64,000 nt of DNA from JADCGM01 sp943368345 (GTDB lineage Bacteria > Pseudomonadota > Alphaproteobacteria > Sphingomonadales > Sphingomonadaceae): assembly GCA_943368345.1 (NCBI GenBank), contig CALRKY020000013.1:1-64000 (forward strand). Reading direction: 5' to 3'. Each line of letters opens with the position of its first letter. The first letter of the stretch is position 1. The position numbers were made by a program, and so were the translations under genes. Under the pieces are notes generated by a model that saw only the letters and a list, made by a program, of their open reading frames with translations, did not search any database and had not been told where the DNA came from. This document shows, one piece after another, positions 26,258 through 34,781 of this stretch.

Positions 26258-26604
26258 CTCGGTCTGCTAGCAATCCAGCTCCCAACCGAAAGGGCAGCGG
26301 CGGCGGGCAGGGCTGCGATCCAGCCATCGAGATACCAGGCGCCGATCAGGCCGCTGATCGCCAGCGATATCAGCGCCATGATTTTGCCGGAGCGGGCAAT
26401 CGCGCCGCGTTCACGCCAGCCATTGATGTGCGGACCCCAACGTGGGTGGGCCAGCAACCGCGCCTCCCAGGCTGGATTGGACCGGGCAAAACAAAAGGCC
26501 GCCAGAATATAGAAAACCACGGTCGGCAGCAGCGGCAGGACGATGCCAATGGTCCCGATCAGCAGAAATGCGAGCCCGCTGATCCGCCAGATGAGACGCG
26601 ACAT
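26254..26604 (-). CDS. DUF454 (YbaN-like) inner membrane protein
   Basis: 116 residues. A hydrophobic N-terminal hairpin GLAFLLIGTIGIVLPLLPTV precedes the family signature FCFARSNPAWEARLLAHPRWGPHINGWRERGAI and two further membrane segments. This is the YbaN/DUF454 pattern and length. Function unknown in the family. It follows the flavin oxidoreductase gene on the same strand after 10 bp, so probably co-transcribed. Confidence 0.88.
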   Translation of the reverse strand: MSRLIWRISGLAFLLIGTIGIVLPLLPTVVFYILAAFCFARSNPAWEARLLAHPRWGPHINGWRERGAIARSGKIMALISLAISGLIGAWYLDGWIAALPAAAALSVGSWIASRPS

Positions 26605-26614
26605 GCCGCCCTGC

Positions 26615-28021
26615 TCAATCGCCGGTCTGAATGCGCTCGACGAGTTGCTTCACGGTCGGCACGAACCCGTTCGAATAAAATGGGTCCTGGGCAAAGCGGT
26701 AGGCGGAGTGGCCGGCGAACACCAAATTCTCCTCCGGATTGCCGCCGTGCGCGACGTCCTGAAGGGTTTTCTGGATGCAGAAACTGCGCGGATCGGCAAG
26801 GCGGCCGGTCGAGTTTTTGTCGGTATCGGCCCAGGCTGAAAAGCGGCACTGGCTAAGGCAGCCCATGCAGTCCGCCTGATCCTTGCGGATGATTTTCTTG
26901 TCCGATGGCGTGACGAACACCAACGTATTGTCCGGGGTCTTCAGAGCATCGGTAAACCCCTGACCGGCCCAGCCGCGTGCGCGCAGCAGGTCGTCGCGGG
27001 TGACATAAAAGGCCCGGCCCCGGCCCACGCCGACATCCAGCGCAAATTGGTGATCGCCGACCTGCTCCATCGAAAAGGCAACCTGCCGGTCGGACCGATC
27101 CTCCAGATCGCGCAGGAACGGTGTGCGCACGGCCGAGGAATAAAATCCGGTGGGGGAAAACTGGTGCAGCGAGATGTCGCCTTCATTCAGCGTCATCAGC
27201 TTCTGCTTCCAGCCCTCCGGAATCGGGCTTTCCTGGGTCAGCAGCGGTCGGGTGCCATATTGAAAGGCGATGGTGCCAAGTTCAGTGTTGTCGATCCAGT
27301 TTTCCCACTCGCGCAGATACCAGACACCGCCGGCCATGATGATCGGCACATCATCTGAAATCCCCGATTCGCGCATGACGTTGCGCAGGTCGCGGACCCG
27401 GGGGTAAGGGTCCTGCGGCTGACGCGGATCCTCCGCGTTCGACAGGCCGTTGTGACCCCCGGCAAGCCAGGGGTCTTCATAAACCACCGCGCCGAGCCAT
27501 TCGCTCGCCTTGGAATAGGCACGCTTCCAAAGCGCCCGAAACGCGCGCGCGGAGGAGATGATTGGGTAATAATAAACACCGTAGTGCGCCGCGATTTCCG
27601 ACAGCTTGTAGGGCATCCCAGCCCCGCAGGTGACGCCGGAAACCAGCCCACGGGTCCGTTCAAGGACACCGGTCAGCACCCGCTGCGCGCCGCCCATTTC
27701 CCACAGGACATTGATATTAATGGCGCCGCGGCCCGAGGCGATGTCAAAGGCCCGCCGCACCTGTTCAACCGCCCCGTCGACGGCATAGGTGATCAGTTCC
27801 TCATGCCGTTCCCGCCGCGTCGGGGCGCGGTAAATCTGCGGGATGACCGCACCGCTGGCGTCATAGCTGTCGGCATTGACTGCCGAGATGGTTCCGATCC
27901 CGCCAGCAGCGGCCCAGGCCCCCGATGACATGTGATTGGTGGCAGAGACGCCCTTGCCGCCTTCCACCAGAGGCAGAACGTCGCGCCCGCCCATCCGGAT
28001 CGCGTTCAGTCCCTTGAACAT
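26615..28021 (-). CDS. NAD(P)H-dependent flavin oxidoreductase / nitronate monooxygenase family
   Basis: 468 residues from ATG 28021 (MFKGLNAIRMGGRDVLPLVEGGKGVS). The frame stays open upstream to 28270 with another ATG at 28078, so the start is uncertain; 28021 leaves a normal promoter gap to the divergent PilZ gene. Flavin barrel motifs are NADSYDA, GVTCGAGMPYKL, VYEDPWLAGGHNG, VPIIMAGGVW and FQYGTRPLLT. The C-terminus has an extra cysteine cluster DCMGCLSQC followed by RSFCIQK. That cluster is not part of the classic nitronate monooxygenase core and looks like a metal or Fe-S site. Substrate unknown. Confidence 0.85.
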   Translation of the reverse strand: MFKGLNAIRMGGRDVLPLVEGGKGVSATNHMSSGAWAAAGGIGTISAVNADSYDASGAVIPQIYRAPTRRERHEELITYAVDGAVEQVRRAFDIASGRGAININVLWEMGGAQRVLTGVLERTRGLVSGVTCGAGMPYKLSEIAAHYGVYYYPIISSARAFRALWKRAYSKASEWLGAVVYEDPWLAGGHNGLSNAEDPRQPQDPYPRVRDLRNVMRESGISDDVPIIMAGGVWYLREWENWIDNTELGTIAFQYGTRPLLTQESPIPEGWKQKLMTLNEGDISLHQFSPTGFYSSAVRTPFLRDLEDRSDRQVAFSMEQVGDHQFALDVGVGRGRAFYVTRDDLLRARGWAGQGFTDALKTPDNTLVFVTPSDKKIIRKDQADCMGCLSQCRFSAWADTDKNSTGRLADPRSFCIQKTLQDVAHGGNPEENLVFAGHSAYRFAQDPFYSNGFVPTVKQLVERIQTGD

Positions 28022-28189
28022 TCGGTTCCAGTCCGTTCGCGCCGTGCACCCCCGCACAGCCTCACCCTGATAGCCCATAGGGACACATTCGCCCGGTGCA
28101 AAGCGCGATAAGCCAAATCCGCGATTGGAACTGCCAATCGGACGGCGGTGGTAATCTTTTGCTAACCTATTTTTCCTAGTGACAGATGC

Positions 28190-28489
28190 ATGACAGACAG
28201 CGCTCAGGATCGTCGCCAGATGCCGCGCCAGCCCGTCCGGGCGACCGGTGAACTCACCTCCGGTGGGCATACCCGGGATGTGGCGGTCTGCGATCTTTCA
28301 GCAGGCGGTGTCCGGGTTGAAGTCGGCCAGCGGGACGTGCCAACCGGTACCAAAGTCTATCTGCGCCTGCCGCGCTACGGACTGCGCCACGCCAAAGTGG
28401 TTTGGGCCAATGATGGTGCCATCGGGGTACAGTTCAACGACCCCCTGCCGCGCCGCCGGTCGTTTCCACCGACCGAGAATGCTGCTTAG
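28190..28489 (+). CDS. PilZ-domain c-di-GMP-binding protein
   Basis: 99 residues, one PilZ domain. The N-terminal arginine motif RRQMPRQPVR and the DLSAGGVRVEV (D-x-S-x-x-G) motif form the c-di-GMP site. The fold ends at ..VVWANDGAIGVQFND. As a stand-alone domain it probably binds a partner when ligand-loaded. It shares the window with two c-di-GMP-metabolising proteins and two adhesin systems, which makes an attachment-related role plausible but unproven. Confidence 0.9.
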   Translation: MTDSAQDRRQMPRQPVRATGELTSGGHTRDVAVCDLSAGGVRVEVGQRDVPTGTKVYLRLPRYGLRHAKVVWANDGAIGVQFNDPLPRRRSFPPTENAA

Positions 28490-28548
28490 CGCTTGCCCTT
28501 GGCCCCGCACTGCGCTTGTATCGTTCCCACAATTGAGGAGATGCGATC

Positions 28549-28659
28549 ATGGCGAACCGCGAGCAAAAGGGTAACAAGGAAGCGAAGAAACCCAAGGCCA
28601 AAAAGGCCAAGGTGATCGCGGCGAACCCGTCAACCAAAGGCATGGCTGCCAAAAGCTGA
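28549..28659 (+). CDS. 36-residue lysine-rich small protein
   Basis: Reads MANREQKGNKEAKKPKAKKA then KVIAANPSTKGMAAKS. The ribosome site GAGGAG at 28535-28540 lies 8 bases before the ATG, which supports translation. About a third of the residues are Lys or Arg. I recall similar short MANR..K.NRE-type proteins in sphingomonads and relatives without assigned function. It could bind nucleic acid or ribosomes, but nothing beyond charge supports that. Confidence 0.7.
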   Translation: MANREQKGNKEAKKPKAKKAKVIAANPSTKGMAAKS

Positions 28660-28681
28660 GGTCACCCCGGCTTCCCAGTCG

Positions 28682-30478
28682 CTACAGCTCCCGTCCGATC
28701 GGATAGAGGAGATAGCGGCTGTCGTGGTAGCGGGTCCGTTCGTAGAACCATTGCAACCGGGCGGTGGGGCTTTTGGCAAAGGCAGGGTCTGCTGCCAGCT
28801 TTGCCTCGAACGCGGCCTTTAGCTGCGGGTCGGTGGCCAGCATCCTGTCGGCCAGCGGGGCGATGGCATAGCTTTCCATATATTCGGTGCGCTGCAACAT
28901 GCCGGGGAAGAAATTCCAGGCCAGCACGCCGTCCGGGCTTTCCGGTTCGAGCAGGGCAGCGGCAAGCAGGCCTAGCGGCTGGTCGGATGGCACCCGCACC
29001 GACCCCGGCGGGAATGTTTCCTGCAGCATCTGGTGCCGAAATGCTCCGACCGTCAGCGGGATGCGGCTTTCATTGGCGGGGCCGAGCTTGGGTTCGGTTA
29101 TCCGCACCATGTCCAGCCGCAGCGTCTTGGCGGCCCCGGTGGTTTCCATCTGAATGCCGTGCAATTTGAGCCTGGCGATCACGTCGGGCGCGGTTGGCGG
29201 CACCCACCAGGCCTTGGGGAGGTCGGCGACAAAATCGGGGGCGAAACCGAACACGTTCATCCGCTGTTTGACCGGTTTGCCCAGCCAGCGAATGACCGGG
29301 CCGCCGGCCGCAGCAGATTGGTAGCGGTCATGCGCAATGCCGAGGAAGTCGATCTGGTAAACCGGCGCGTCGAGCGGTTTCCAGCTGAGCGTCATCCGGG
29401 CTGGGCGCGCGGCCCGGTCGTCTGCAATCGCCGCCTCGGCTGCGACGCCGTCCTCACCGATCAGCCGCAACGCCGCCTCAACCAGCACATAGGTCCCCAG
29501 CACCCGCTGGCGGTAGGGTTTCAGCGAATGGGTCTCGACCAGCACCGCCGGGATGCGGCGATGGTCGGCATAGCCGGTGGAAAAGCGCGGCGTGTCGGGG
29601 TCGTGGACGATGCCGATGTCCGGATTGTCGTTGTCGACCGCACTCACATAATAGCCCGGTGTATGTCCTGCCGCCTTCAGGGCTTTGTCGATATTTGATC
29701 GAAAGCTGCGGTCCAGCCAGCGGCCAATGGCGGGCGACTGGGCATAAAGCCCATTCCAACCGGCAAAGGCATAGGCGACGTCATATTGATGATCGATGCC
29801 GTCCGTCACATGAAGATCGAGATAAAGCGCCGGATCATATTTGCGGATCAGGCCGATCATCGCCTGCATTTCGGGCGAGTCCGCCTTCAGATAATCCCGG
29901 TTGAGGTTAAGATTCTGCGCCGTGGTCCGCCAGCCCTGCGATTTCGGCCCGCGCTGGTTCGGGCGGCTGTAGGGCGAGGTGCGTTCATGGCCGTCGGCGT
30001 TGAAAATCGGCACCAGCACGAAATCCGCCTTGTCGAGGAGCGCTGACTTGCCCCGGAAGGCAATGTCGCGGAGCAGCATCAGTCCGGCATCCTTGCCGTC
30101 AATCTCGCCGGAATGAATGCCCGCCTGTGCGAGCAACACCGGTTTCCTGGCGGTACCAGCCTTGCGCGCGACAATCGCGAACAGCTCCCGTCCTTGCGGC
30201 GTCTTGCCAAACACCTCCAGCCGCAACAAAGGCGAGGCGGCCACCATCTTCTCGGCAAAGGCCCGGGTTTCCGCATAGTCCGGCGTCGACACCAGCCCAC
30301 CAACCTCCGCCGGCGTAACCCAGGGGTGACCCCCCTTGACAACCAAAGCCTCGCTGGCCCCCGCCCACGGCACCAGCGGCGGCAAAGGCGCCTCCAGCGA
30401 AGACTGTTCACCCGCCGCTGCAGGCACAGTTAAAAGCACCAGCGCCGCCACCAGCGCACGATAGAAATACATTCTCAT
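28682..30478 (-). CDS. Secreted zinc carboxypeptidase (M14 family)
   Basis: 598 residues with a signal peptide ending around PAAAGEQ. The zinc motif HxxE is in AGIHSGEIDGK; substrate-binding Asn/Arg are in NLNLNRDYLK; the third ligand is probably the His in LYLDLHVTDGIDHQYD. The long C-terminal half (from about residue 370) has no obvious catalytic role and may be a beta-sandwich accessory. Expected to trim C-terminal residues of peptides in the periplasm. The start could also be codon 3 (MYFYRA). Confidence 0.88.
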   Translation of the reverse strand: MRMYFYRALVAALVLLTVPAAAGEQSSLEAPLPPLVPWAGASEALVVKGGHPWVTPAEVGGLVSTPDYAETRAFAEKMVAASPLLRLEVFGKTPQGRELFAIVARKAGTARKPVLLAQAGIHSGEIDGKDAGLMLLRDIAFRGKSALLDKADFVLVPIFNADGHERTSPYSRPNQRGPKSQGWRTTAQNLNLNRDYLKADSPEMQAMIGLIRKYDPALYLDLHVTDGIDHQYDVAYAFAGWNGLYAQSPAIGRWLDRSFRSNIDKALKAAGHTPGYYVSAVDNDNPDIGIVHDPDTPRFSTGYADHRRIPAVLVETHSLKPYRQRVLGTYVLVEAALRLIGEDGVAAEAAIADDRAARPARMTLSWKPLDAPVYQIDFLGIAHDRYQSAAAGGPVIRWLGKPVKQRMNVFGFAPDFVADLPKAWWVPPTAPDVIARLKLHGIQMETTGAAKTLRLDMVRITEPKLGPANESRIPLTVGAFRHQMLQETFPPGSVRVPSDQPLGLLAAALLEPESPDGVLAWNFFPGMLQRTEYMESYAIAPLADRMLATDPQLKAAFEAKLAADPAFAKSPTARLQWFYERTRYHDSRYLLYPIGREL

Positions 30479-30700
30479 TTCCGCAGGTTAGCGAGGGTTA
30501 CGAACGCTGGCAATGCTGCCGGGACGGTCTTGATCCGAGCGAACGCCGCGTCGGCGTTCTCGGTGAGTTTGTTGCACCGACAGAAGAACTGTCTACAGGA
30601 TTCTTTCGCGAAACTCACTACCCAAGCGCTTTGGGCTCGCGCAAAAGCGCTGGGGCGGCGGTGTGGGCGGTCCGGAACGCCGACTTGAGGAGATGGCGGC

Positions 30701-31168
30701 ATGGCGGTTGAAGTTGGGCAGGTTGCACCGGCGTTCGATCTGGCGGGGGATGGCGGCAGCGCGATCCGGCTGGCGGACCTGGCGGGTCAGAAGGCGGTAG
30801 TCTATTTCTACCCCAAGGATGACACGTCGGGCTGCACCAGCGAGGCGATTGATTTCACCTCGAAGTTGGCGGACTTCGCGGCGGCCGACACGGTGGTGAT
30901 CGGGGTGTCGAAGGACTCGGTGGCGAGCCACGCGAAGTTCCGCGCCAAGCATGCACTCGGCGTCAAACTGGCCGCCGACCCCGATGGCGCGGTGGTCGAA
31001 GGCTGGGGGGTGTGGATTGAGAAAAGCATGTACGGCCGCAAATATATGGGGATCGAGCGGGCAACCTTCCTGATCGGCCGCGACGGCAGAGTGGCGCAGA
31101 CCTGGCACAAGGTGAAAGTCCCCGGACATGCCGCCGAGGTGTTGAAGGCGGCGCAGGCGCTGGGGTGA
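30701..31168 (+). CDS. bcp: Peroxiredoxin, BCP/PrxQ type
   Basis: 155 residues, thioredoxin fold. The peroxidatic cysteine is in YPKDDTSGCTSEA, where the usual proline before GCT is Ser. It is the only cysteine in the protein: the resolving cysteine five residues later in E. coli BCP is absent, so this acts as a 1-Cys enzyme needing an external thiol. The downstream gene overlaps its stop by 4 bases (GTGA). Confidence 0.93.
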   Translation: MAVEVGQVAPAFDLAGDGGSAIRLADLAGQKAVVYFYPKDDTSGCTSEAIDFTSKLADFAAADTVVIGVSKDSVASHAKFRAKHALGVKLAADPDGAVVEGWGVWIEKSMYGRKYMGIERATFLIGRDGRVAQTWHKVKVPGHAAEVLKAAQALG

Positions 31169-32001
31169 CGACGCTTGGCGTCGAAGCGGCCAGCGTGACG
31201 ACGCTTGGCGTTGCGGCGCGCACCGTCCTGCTGACGGGGGAGGCGCGGGCCAAGGCCCATGCCAGCCGGGCGCTGGCGGCTGCTTGGGGTGCGGGGGCGG
31301 TCGACTGGCGGTTCGATGCGCCGATGCCGGACACCCCCGCCCGACCGGCGCGCCCGGAACTGCTGCCCCCCAACAGGATGCGCAAGCGCGGCAAGGCCGG
31401 GTCGATGCGCAGCCGGATCGCGTTGCTGCATGCCGTGGCGCATATCGAGCTCAACGCCATCGATCTCGCCTGGGACATGGTCGGGCGGTTTGGAGCCGGA
31501 TTCCCGCGCGCTTTCGCCGATGACTGGGTCCGGGTGGCGGACGATGAGGCGCGGCATTTCCTGATGGTCGCTGACCGTTTGGTGGAGCTGGGGGCCGCTT
31601 ATGGCGACCTGCCAGCGCATGACGGTTTGTGGCAGGCCGCCGCCGCCACAGCAGGTGATGTGATGGCGCGATTGGCGGTGGTACCGCAGGTGCTGGAGGC
31701 GCGCGGGCTCGATGTGACCCCCGCAATGGCGGAACGAATCGCCACCGCCGGAGATGCGCGCAGTGCGGAAATTCTTAACCAAATCTACGCTGATGAGATT
31801 GGGCACGTCCGGACCGGCAATTTCTGGTTCCGTTCGGCGTGTGACTCCAACGGCTCACCGCCCGCCGAGACCTTCCGGACCCTGGTTCAAACGCATTTCC
31901 GAGGCGAGTTGAAACCGCCTTTCAATGACTTGGCCCGCGATTCTGCCGGCATGACCCCGGACTTCTACCGCGACTTGCCAGCCGCGCGCTCGGTTGCTTA
32001 G
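31165..32001 (+). CDS. DUF455 ferritin-like protein
   Basis: 278 residues. The four-helix bundle carries HIELNAIDLAWD, DDEARHFLMVADRL and YADEIGHVRTGNFWF, which supply Glu/His metal ligands as in DUF455 ferritin-like proteins. Role unknown in the family; diiron chemistry is expected. The GTG start overlaps the bcp stop. A perfect 17-bp repeat (31165-31181 and 31195-31211) gives two VTTLGV copies at the N-terminus, so the second GTG at 31195 is an alternative start. Confidence 0.85.
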   Translation: MTTLGVEAASVTTLGVAARTVLLTGEARAKAHASRALAAAWGAGAVDWRFDAPMPDTPARPARPELLPPNRMRKRGKAGSMRSRIALLHAVAHIELNAIDLAWDMVGRFGAGFPRAFADDWVRVADDEARHFLMVADRLVELGAAYGDLPAHDGLWQAAAATAGDVMARLAVVPQVLEARGLDVTPAMAERIATAGDARSAEILNQIYADEIGHVRTGNFWFRSACDSNGSPPAETFRTLVQTHFRGELKPPFNDLARDSAGMTPDFYRDLPAARSVA

Positions 32002-32110
32002 TACCGCTCTTCTGCTGCGCGGGTCGCATTCAACCGGCAGATGATTTCAGATTTGGTATCCGCTCACTGGCGCTTCGCCGGATGCGGTTTCTGTATCCGG
32101 GGGGATCGGC

Positions 32111-33292
32111 GTGGGTCGTGGGACGGTTTTGATCGCAGCTTTGCAAGCGGAGGTCCTGCGCCGGTTTCCCGAACATCAGATTTATCTGCGCAGCAATGAC
32201 CGGGTGCGCCTGTTGCGGGTTGGAACCCGGGTGCAGGTCATGGCGGTGGCGACGGCGGCGCTCATTGCCGGTTGGGTTGGTGTGGCGACTATCAACACCG
32301 TTGCCGACCTGAGTGGGCTGACAGCAGACGCTGTCGCCGAAAAGGAAGCCGAACTGGCGCGGATGTCGGCGCGGGTCAGCGCGCTGAAGGCCGATGTCGG
32401 CGACCTGCGCGGCGATGTTGCGATCAGTGCCGAGGCGCTGGAGAAGCGGCAATTGTTCCTTGCCTCCTTGCTGACCGGCAAAGGCAGTGTCCGCAAATTG
32501 GCGGCAATGGTCCCCGAACCCATGCCGGACCTGCAGGACATGGCCGAAAACCATCCTGACGTGATGGCCCCCTTCGTGAAGATTGAGCGCGAACAGCTGG
32601 CCTTTGTCGATCAGGCCACCCAGGCTGCCGAGGCGCGCTACCATGACACGACGGCAGTGCTGCGGCGGCTCGGCCTGAAGCCTTCGCGGTTCGTCGCGCA
32701 ATCAAGCTTTGCCATGGGCGGACCTTATCTTCCCTTGGGCGGCAAGGCCCAGTCGGAGGTTGATCCCAAATTCAAGCAGCTGTTCGTCAGCTGGAAAAAG
32801 GTCGATCAGTTGGAAAAGGCGATGACCGCGATCCCGTCTATCCGCCCCGCGCCGACCGGTCGGTTCACCAGCGGCTTCGGAGTGCGCTATGATCCGTTCA
32901 GCGGCTATGCCGCGATGCATGCTGGCGTTGATCTCGCCGGACGGCACGGCGACCCGATCCGCACCGCCTCGGACGGGGTCGTGACCACCGCCGGTTGGTC
33001 GGGTGCCTATGGGCGACTGGTCGAAATCAACCACGGTAAAGGCATTGTCACCCGCTATGGGCATTTGTCCCGCGTCACGGTTCGTCCCGGCGAGTCGGTG
33101 AGGAAGGGCGAAGTGATCGGCCGGATGGGATCGACCGGACGTTCAACGGGCACCCATCTTCACTACGAAGTCCGCATCGATGGCCGCGCGGTCAATCCGG
33201 TGCCTTATCTGGAGGCCTCCAACTATGTTCTCGCGATCCAGGAGCGCGCAGACCTTGGCCAGGGTGGACCGGACACGCCCGTCCAACCCTGA
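32111..33292 (+). CDS. M23-family (LytM-type) peptidoglycan peptidase
   Basis: 393 residues, GTG start. One membrane-spanning segment at about residues 44-62 (VMAVATAALIAGWVGVATI) anchors it with the rest in the periplasm. A coiled coil follows (EKEAELARMSARVSALKADVGDL). The C-terminal LytM domain (about 250-375) has zinc ligands in MHAGVDLAG and the HLHYEVR motif. An intact domain suggests real endopeptidase activity on cross-links. The 3' end overlaps the bactofilin gene by 68 bases. Confidence 0.92.
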   Translation: MGRGTVLIAALQAEVLRRFPEHQIYLRSNDRVRLLRVGTRVQVMAVATAALIAGWVGVATINTVADLSGLTADAVAEKEAELARMSARVSALKADVGDLRGDVAISAEALEKRQLFLASLLTGKGSVRKLAAMVPEPMPDLQDMAENHPDVMAPFVKIEREQLAFVDQATQAAEARYHDTTAVLRRLGLKPSRFVAQSSFAMGGPYLPLGGKAQSEVDPKFKQLFVSWKKVDQLEKAMTAIPSIRPAPTGRFTSGFGVRYDPFSGYAAMHAGVDLAGRHGDPIRTASDGVVTTAGWSGAYGRLVEINHGKGIVTRYGHLSRVTVRPGESVRKGEVIGRMGSTGRSTGTHLHYEVRIDGRAVNPVPYLEASNYVLAIQERADLGQGGPDTPVQP

Positions 33293-33650
33293 CGCCGGCC
33301 TGTCGATTCTCGCCGCCGATGTGGTCATCCGGGGCGATCTGAAGGCTTCGGGAGAGCTGCACCTCGACGGCAGGATTGTCGGCGATGTGGAGGCGCATGA
33401 CATTGTCATTGGCGCAACCGGCAGCGTCCACGGCGATGTCCAGGCCGACGCCCTGACCCTGTTTGGCAGCGTGACCGGCAATGTTTCGGCCCGGACCATC
33501 CGTCTTGGTCCCGGCGCCCGGCTGGCCGGTGATGTCCGCTATGCCTCGCTCGGCATCGAGACCGGCGCGACCGTCGAGGGCCGGTTTGTGCATGTCGTGG
33601 ACGGCGTCGAAATCGTCCCGCCGCAGCTGGTTGCGGTCGGGGGCGATTGA
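33225..33650 (+). CDS. Bactofilin
   Basis: 141 residues from ATG 33225, with GGAGG at 33211-33215 inside the preceding peptidase gene. The core is a right-handed beta-helix of hydrophobic-glycine repeats: AADVVIRGDLKASGELHLDG, VGDVEAHDIVIGATGSVHGD and similar. The short N-terminal tail MFSRSR may attach it to the membrane. Bactofilins polymerise without nucleotide. Coupling with an M23 peptidase is a known pairing, in which the polymer positions the enzyme to shape the cell wall. Confidence 0.9.
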   Translation: MFSRSRSAQTLARVDRTRPSNPDAGLSILAADVVIRGDLKASGELHLDGRIVGDVEAHDIVIGATGSVHGDVQADALTLFGSVTGNVSARTIRLGPGARLAGDVRYASLGIETGATVEGRFVHVVDGVEIVPPQLVAVGGD

Positions 33651-33681
33651 AGCCGGGCCGGTTCCGGCCTATCTCCGGGTT

Positions 33682-34014
33682 ATGAGTGAAACCGTCAGCC
33701 TGTCCTCGTCCGCTGCAAAGCGGGTCGCCGCCATTGTCGCCAAGCAGGGCGACCCGTCGCTGAAGCTCCGCCTGAGCGTTGAGGGCGGCGGCTGTTCGGG
33801 CTTCCAGTATAAGTTCGGGCTGGACGGGCAGATTGCCGCCGATGATCTGGTAGTAACGACCGACGGCGTCTCGATGCTGGTCGACGCGGTCAGCATTCCG
33901 TTCCTCGAAGGGGCGATCGTTGATTTCGTCGACAATCTCGGAGGGGCATCCTTTCAGGTGAAAAACCCCAATGCGACGAGCGGCTGCGGCTGCGGTACGT
34001 CCTTTTCGGTCTGA
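33682..34014 (+). CDS. erpA: Iron-sulfur cluster insertion protein (ErpA/HesB family)
   Basis: 110 residues. The three conserved cysteines are in EGGGCSGFQYKF and SGCGCGTSFSV. It delivers Fe-S clusters to apo-proteins. ATG 33682 starts the conserved fold; longer in-frame starts overlap the bactofilin gene. The stop shares one base with the exonuclease III start. Confidence 0.93.
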   Translation: MSETVSLSSSAAKRVAAIVAKQGDPSLKLRLSVEGGGCSGFQYKFGLDGQIAADDLVVTTDGVSMLVDAVSIPFLEGAIVDFVDNLGGASFQVKNPNATSGCGCGTSFSV

Positions 34015-34781
34015 TGCGGATCGCGACCTATAATATCAACGGCATCAATGCGCGGCTGCCGCGCCTGCTGGAATGGCTGGCCGAAACCCAGCCGGATGTT
34101 GCCTGCCTGCAGGAAGTCAAATGCCAGACCGACAATTTCCCGGTCGAGGTGATGACCGAGGCCGGATATCACACGCTGATCCACGGTCAGAAAGGCTTTA
34201 ACGGCGTCGCCATCCTCTCGCGGGAGTCAGCCGTTGAAACCCGGCGCGGGCTGCCCGGCGATGATCTCGATGAACAGTCGCGCTATCTGGAGGCCGAGGT
34301 TGCCGGAGTTCGGGTCGCTAGCATCTATCTCCCAAACGGCAATCCGCAGCCGGGTCCGAAGTTCGACTATAAGCTCGCCTGGATGGAGCGGCTACGACAC
34401 CATGCGGCTGCCCTGCTCGCCCTTGAAACTCCAGTGGTGCTCGCCGGTGACTATAACGTCATTCCAACCGACGCCGATGTTTATTCGGTAACTGCGATGG
34501 CGAGCGATGCGCTGACCCAGCCGGAGTCCCGCGCCGCACTGCGCCGGATCGTCAACCAGGGCTGGACCGATGCGCTGCGGGCGCGGCAGCCGTCAGGCCC
34601 GTTGTGGACCTATTGGGACTATCAGGCTGGGGCCTGGCAGCGCGACGCCGGGTTCCGCATTGATCACCTGCTGCTCAGCCCGAGTGCAGCTGACCGGCTG
34701 GTGGAAGCAGGCGTCGACAGGGACCACCGCGGACGGGAACGCGCCAGCGACCACGCGCCGACGTGGGTGGAACTGACCTAG
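34014..34781 (+). CDS. xthA: Exodeoxyribonuclease III
   Basis: 255 residues, exonuclease-endonuclease-phosphatase fold. Active-site marks: TYNINGINARL (Asn7), LQEVKCQ (Glu34), VLAGDYNVIP, and the terminal SDHAPTW. It nicks abasic sites and degrades DNA 3'-5' in base excision repair. The 3' end overlaps the convergent hbd gene by 4 bases. Confidence 0.95.
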   Translation: MRIATYNINGINARLPRLLEWLAETQPDVACLQEVKCQTDNFPVEVMTEAGYHTLIHGQKGFNGVAILSRESAVETRRGLPGDDLDEQSRYLEAEVAGVRVASIYLPNGNPQPGPKFDYKLAWMERLRHHAAALLALETPVVLAGDYNVIPTDADVYSVTAMASDALTQPESRAALRRIVNQGWTDALRARQPSGPLWTYWDYQAGAWQRDAGFRIDHLLLSPSAADRLVEAGVDRDHRGRERASDHAPTWVELT

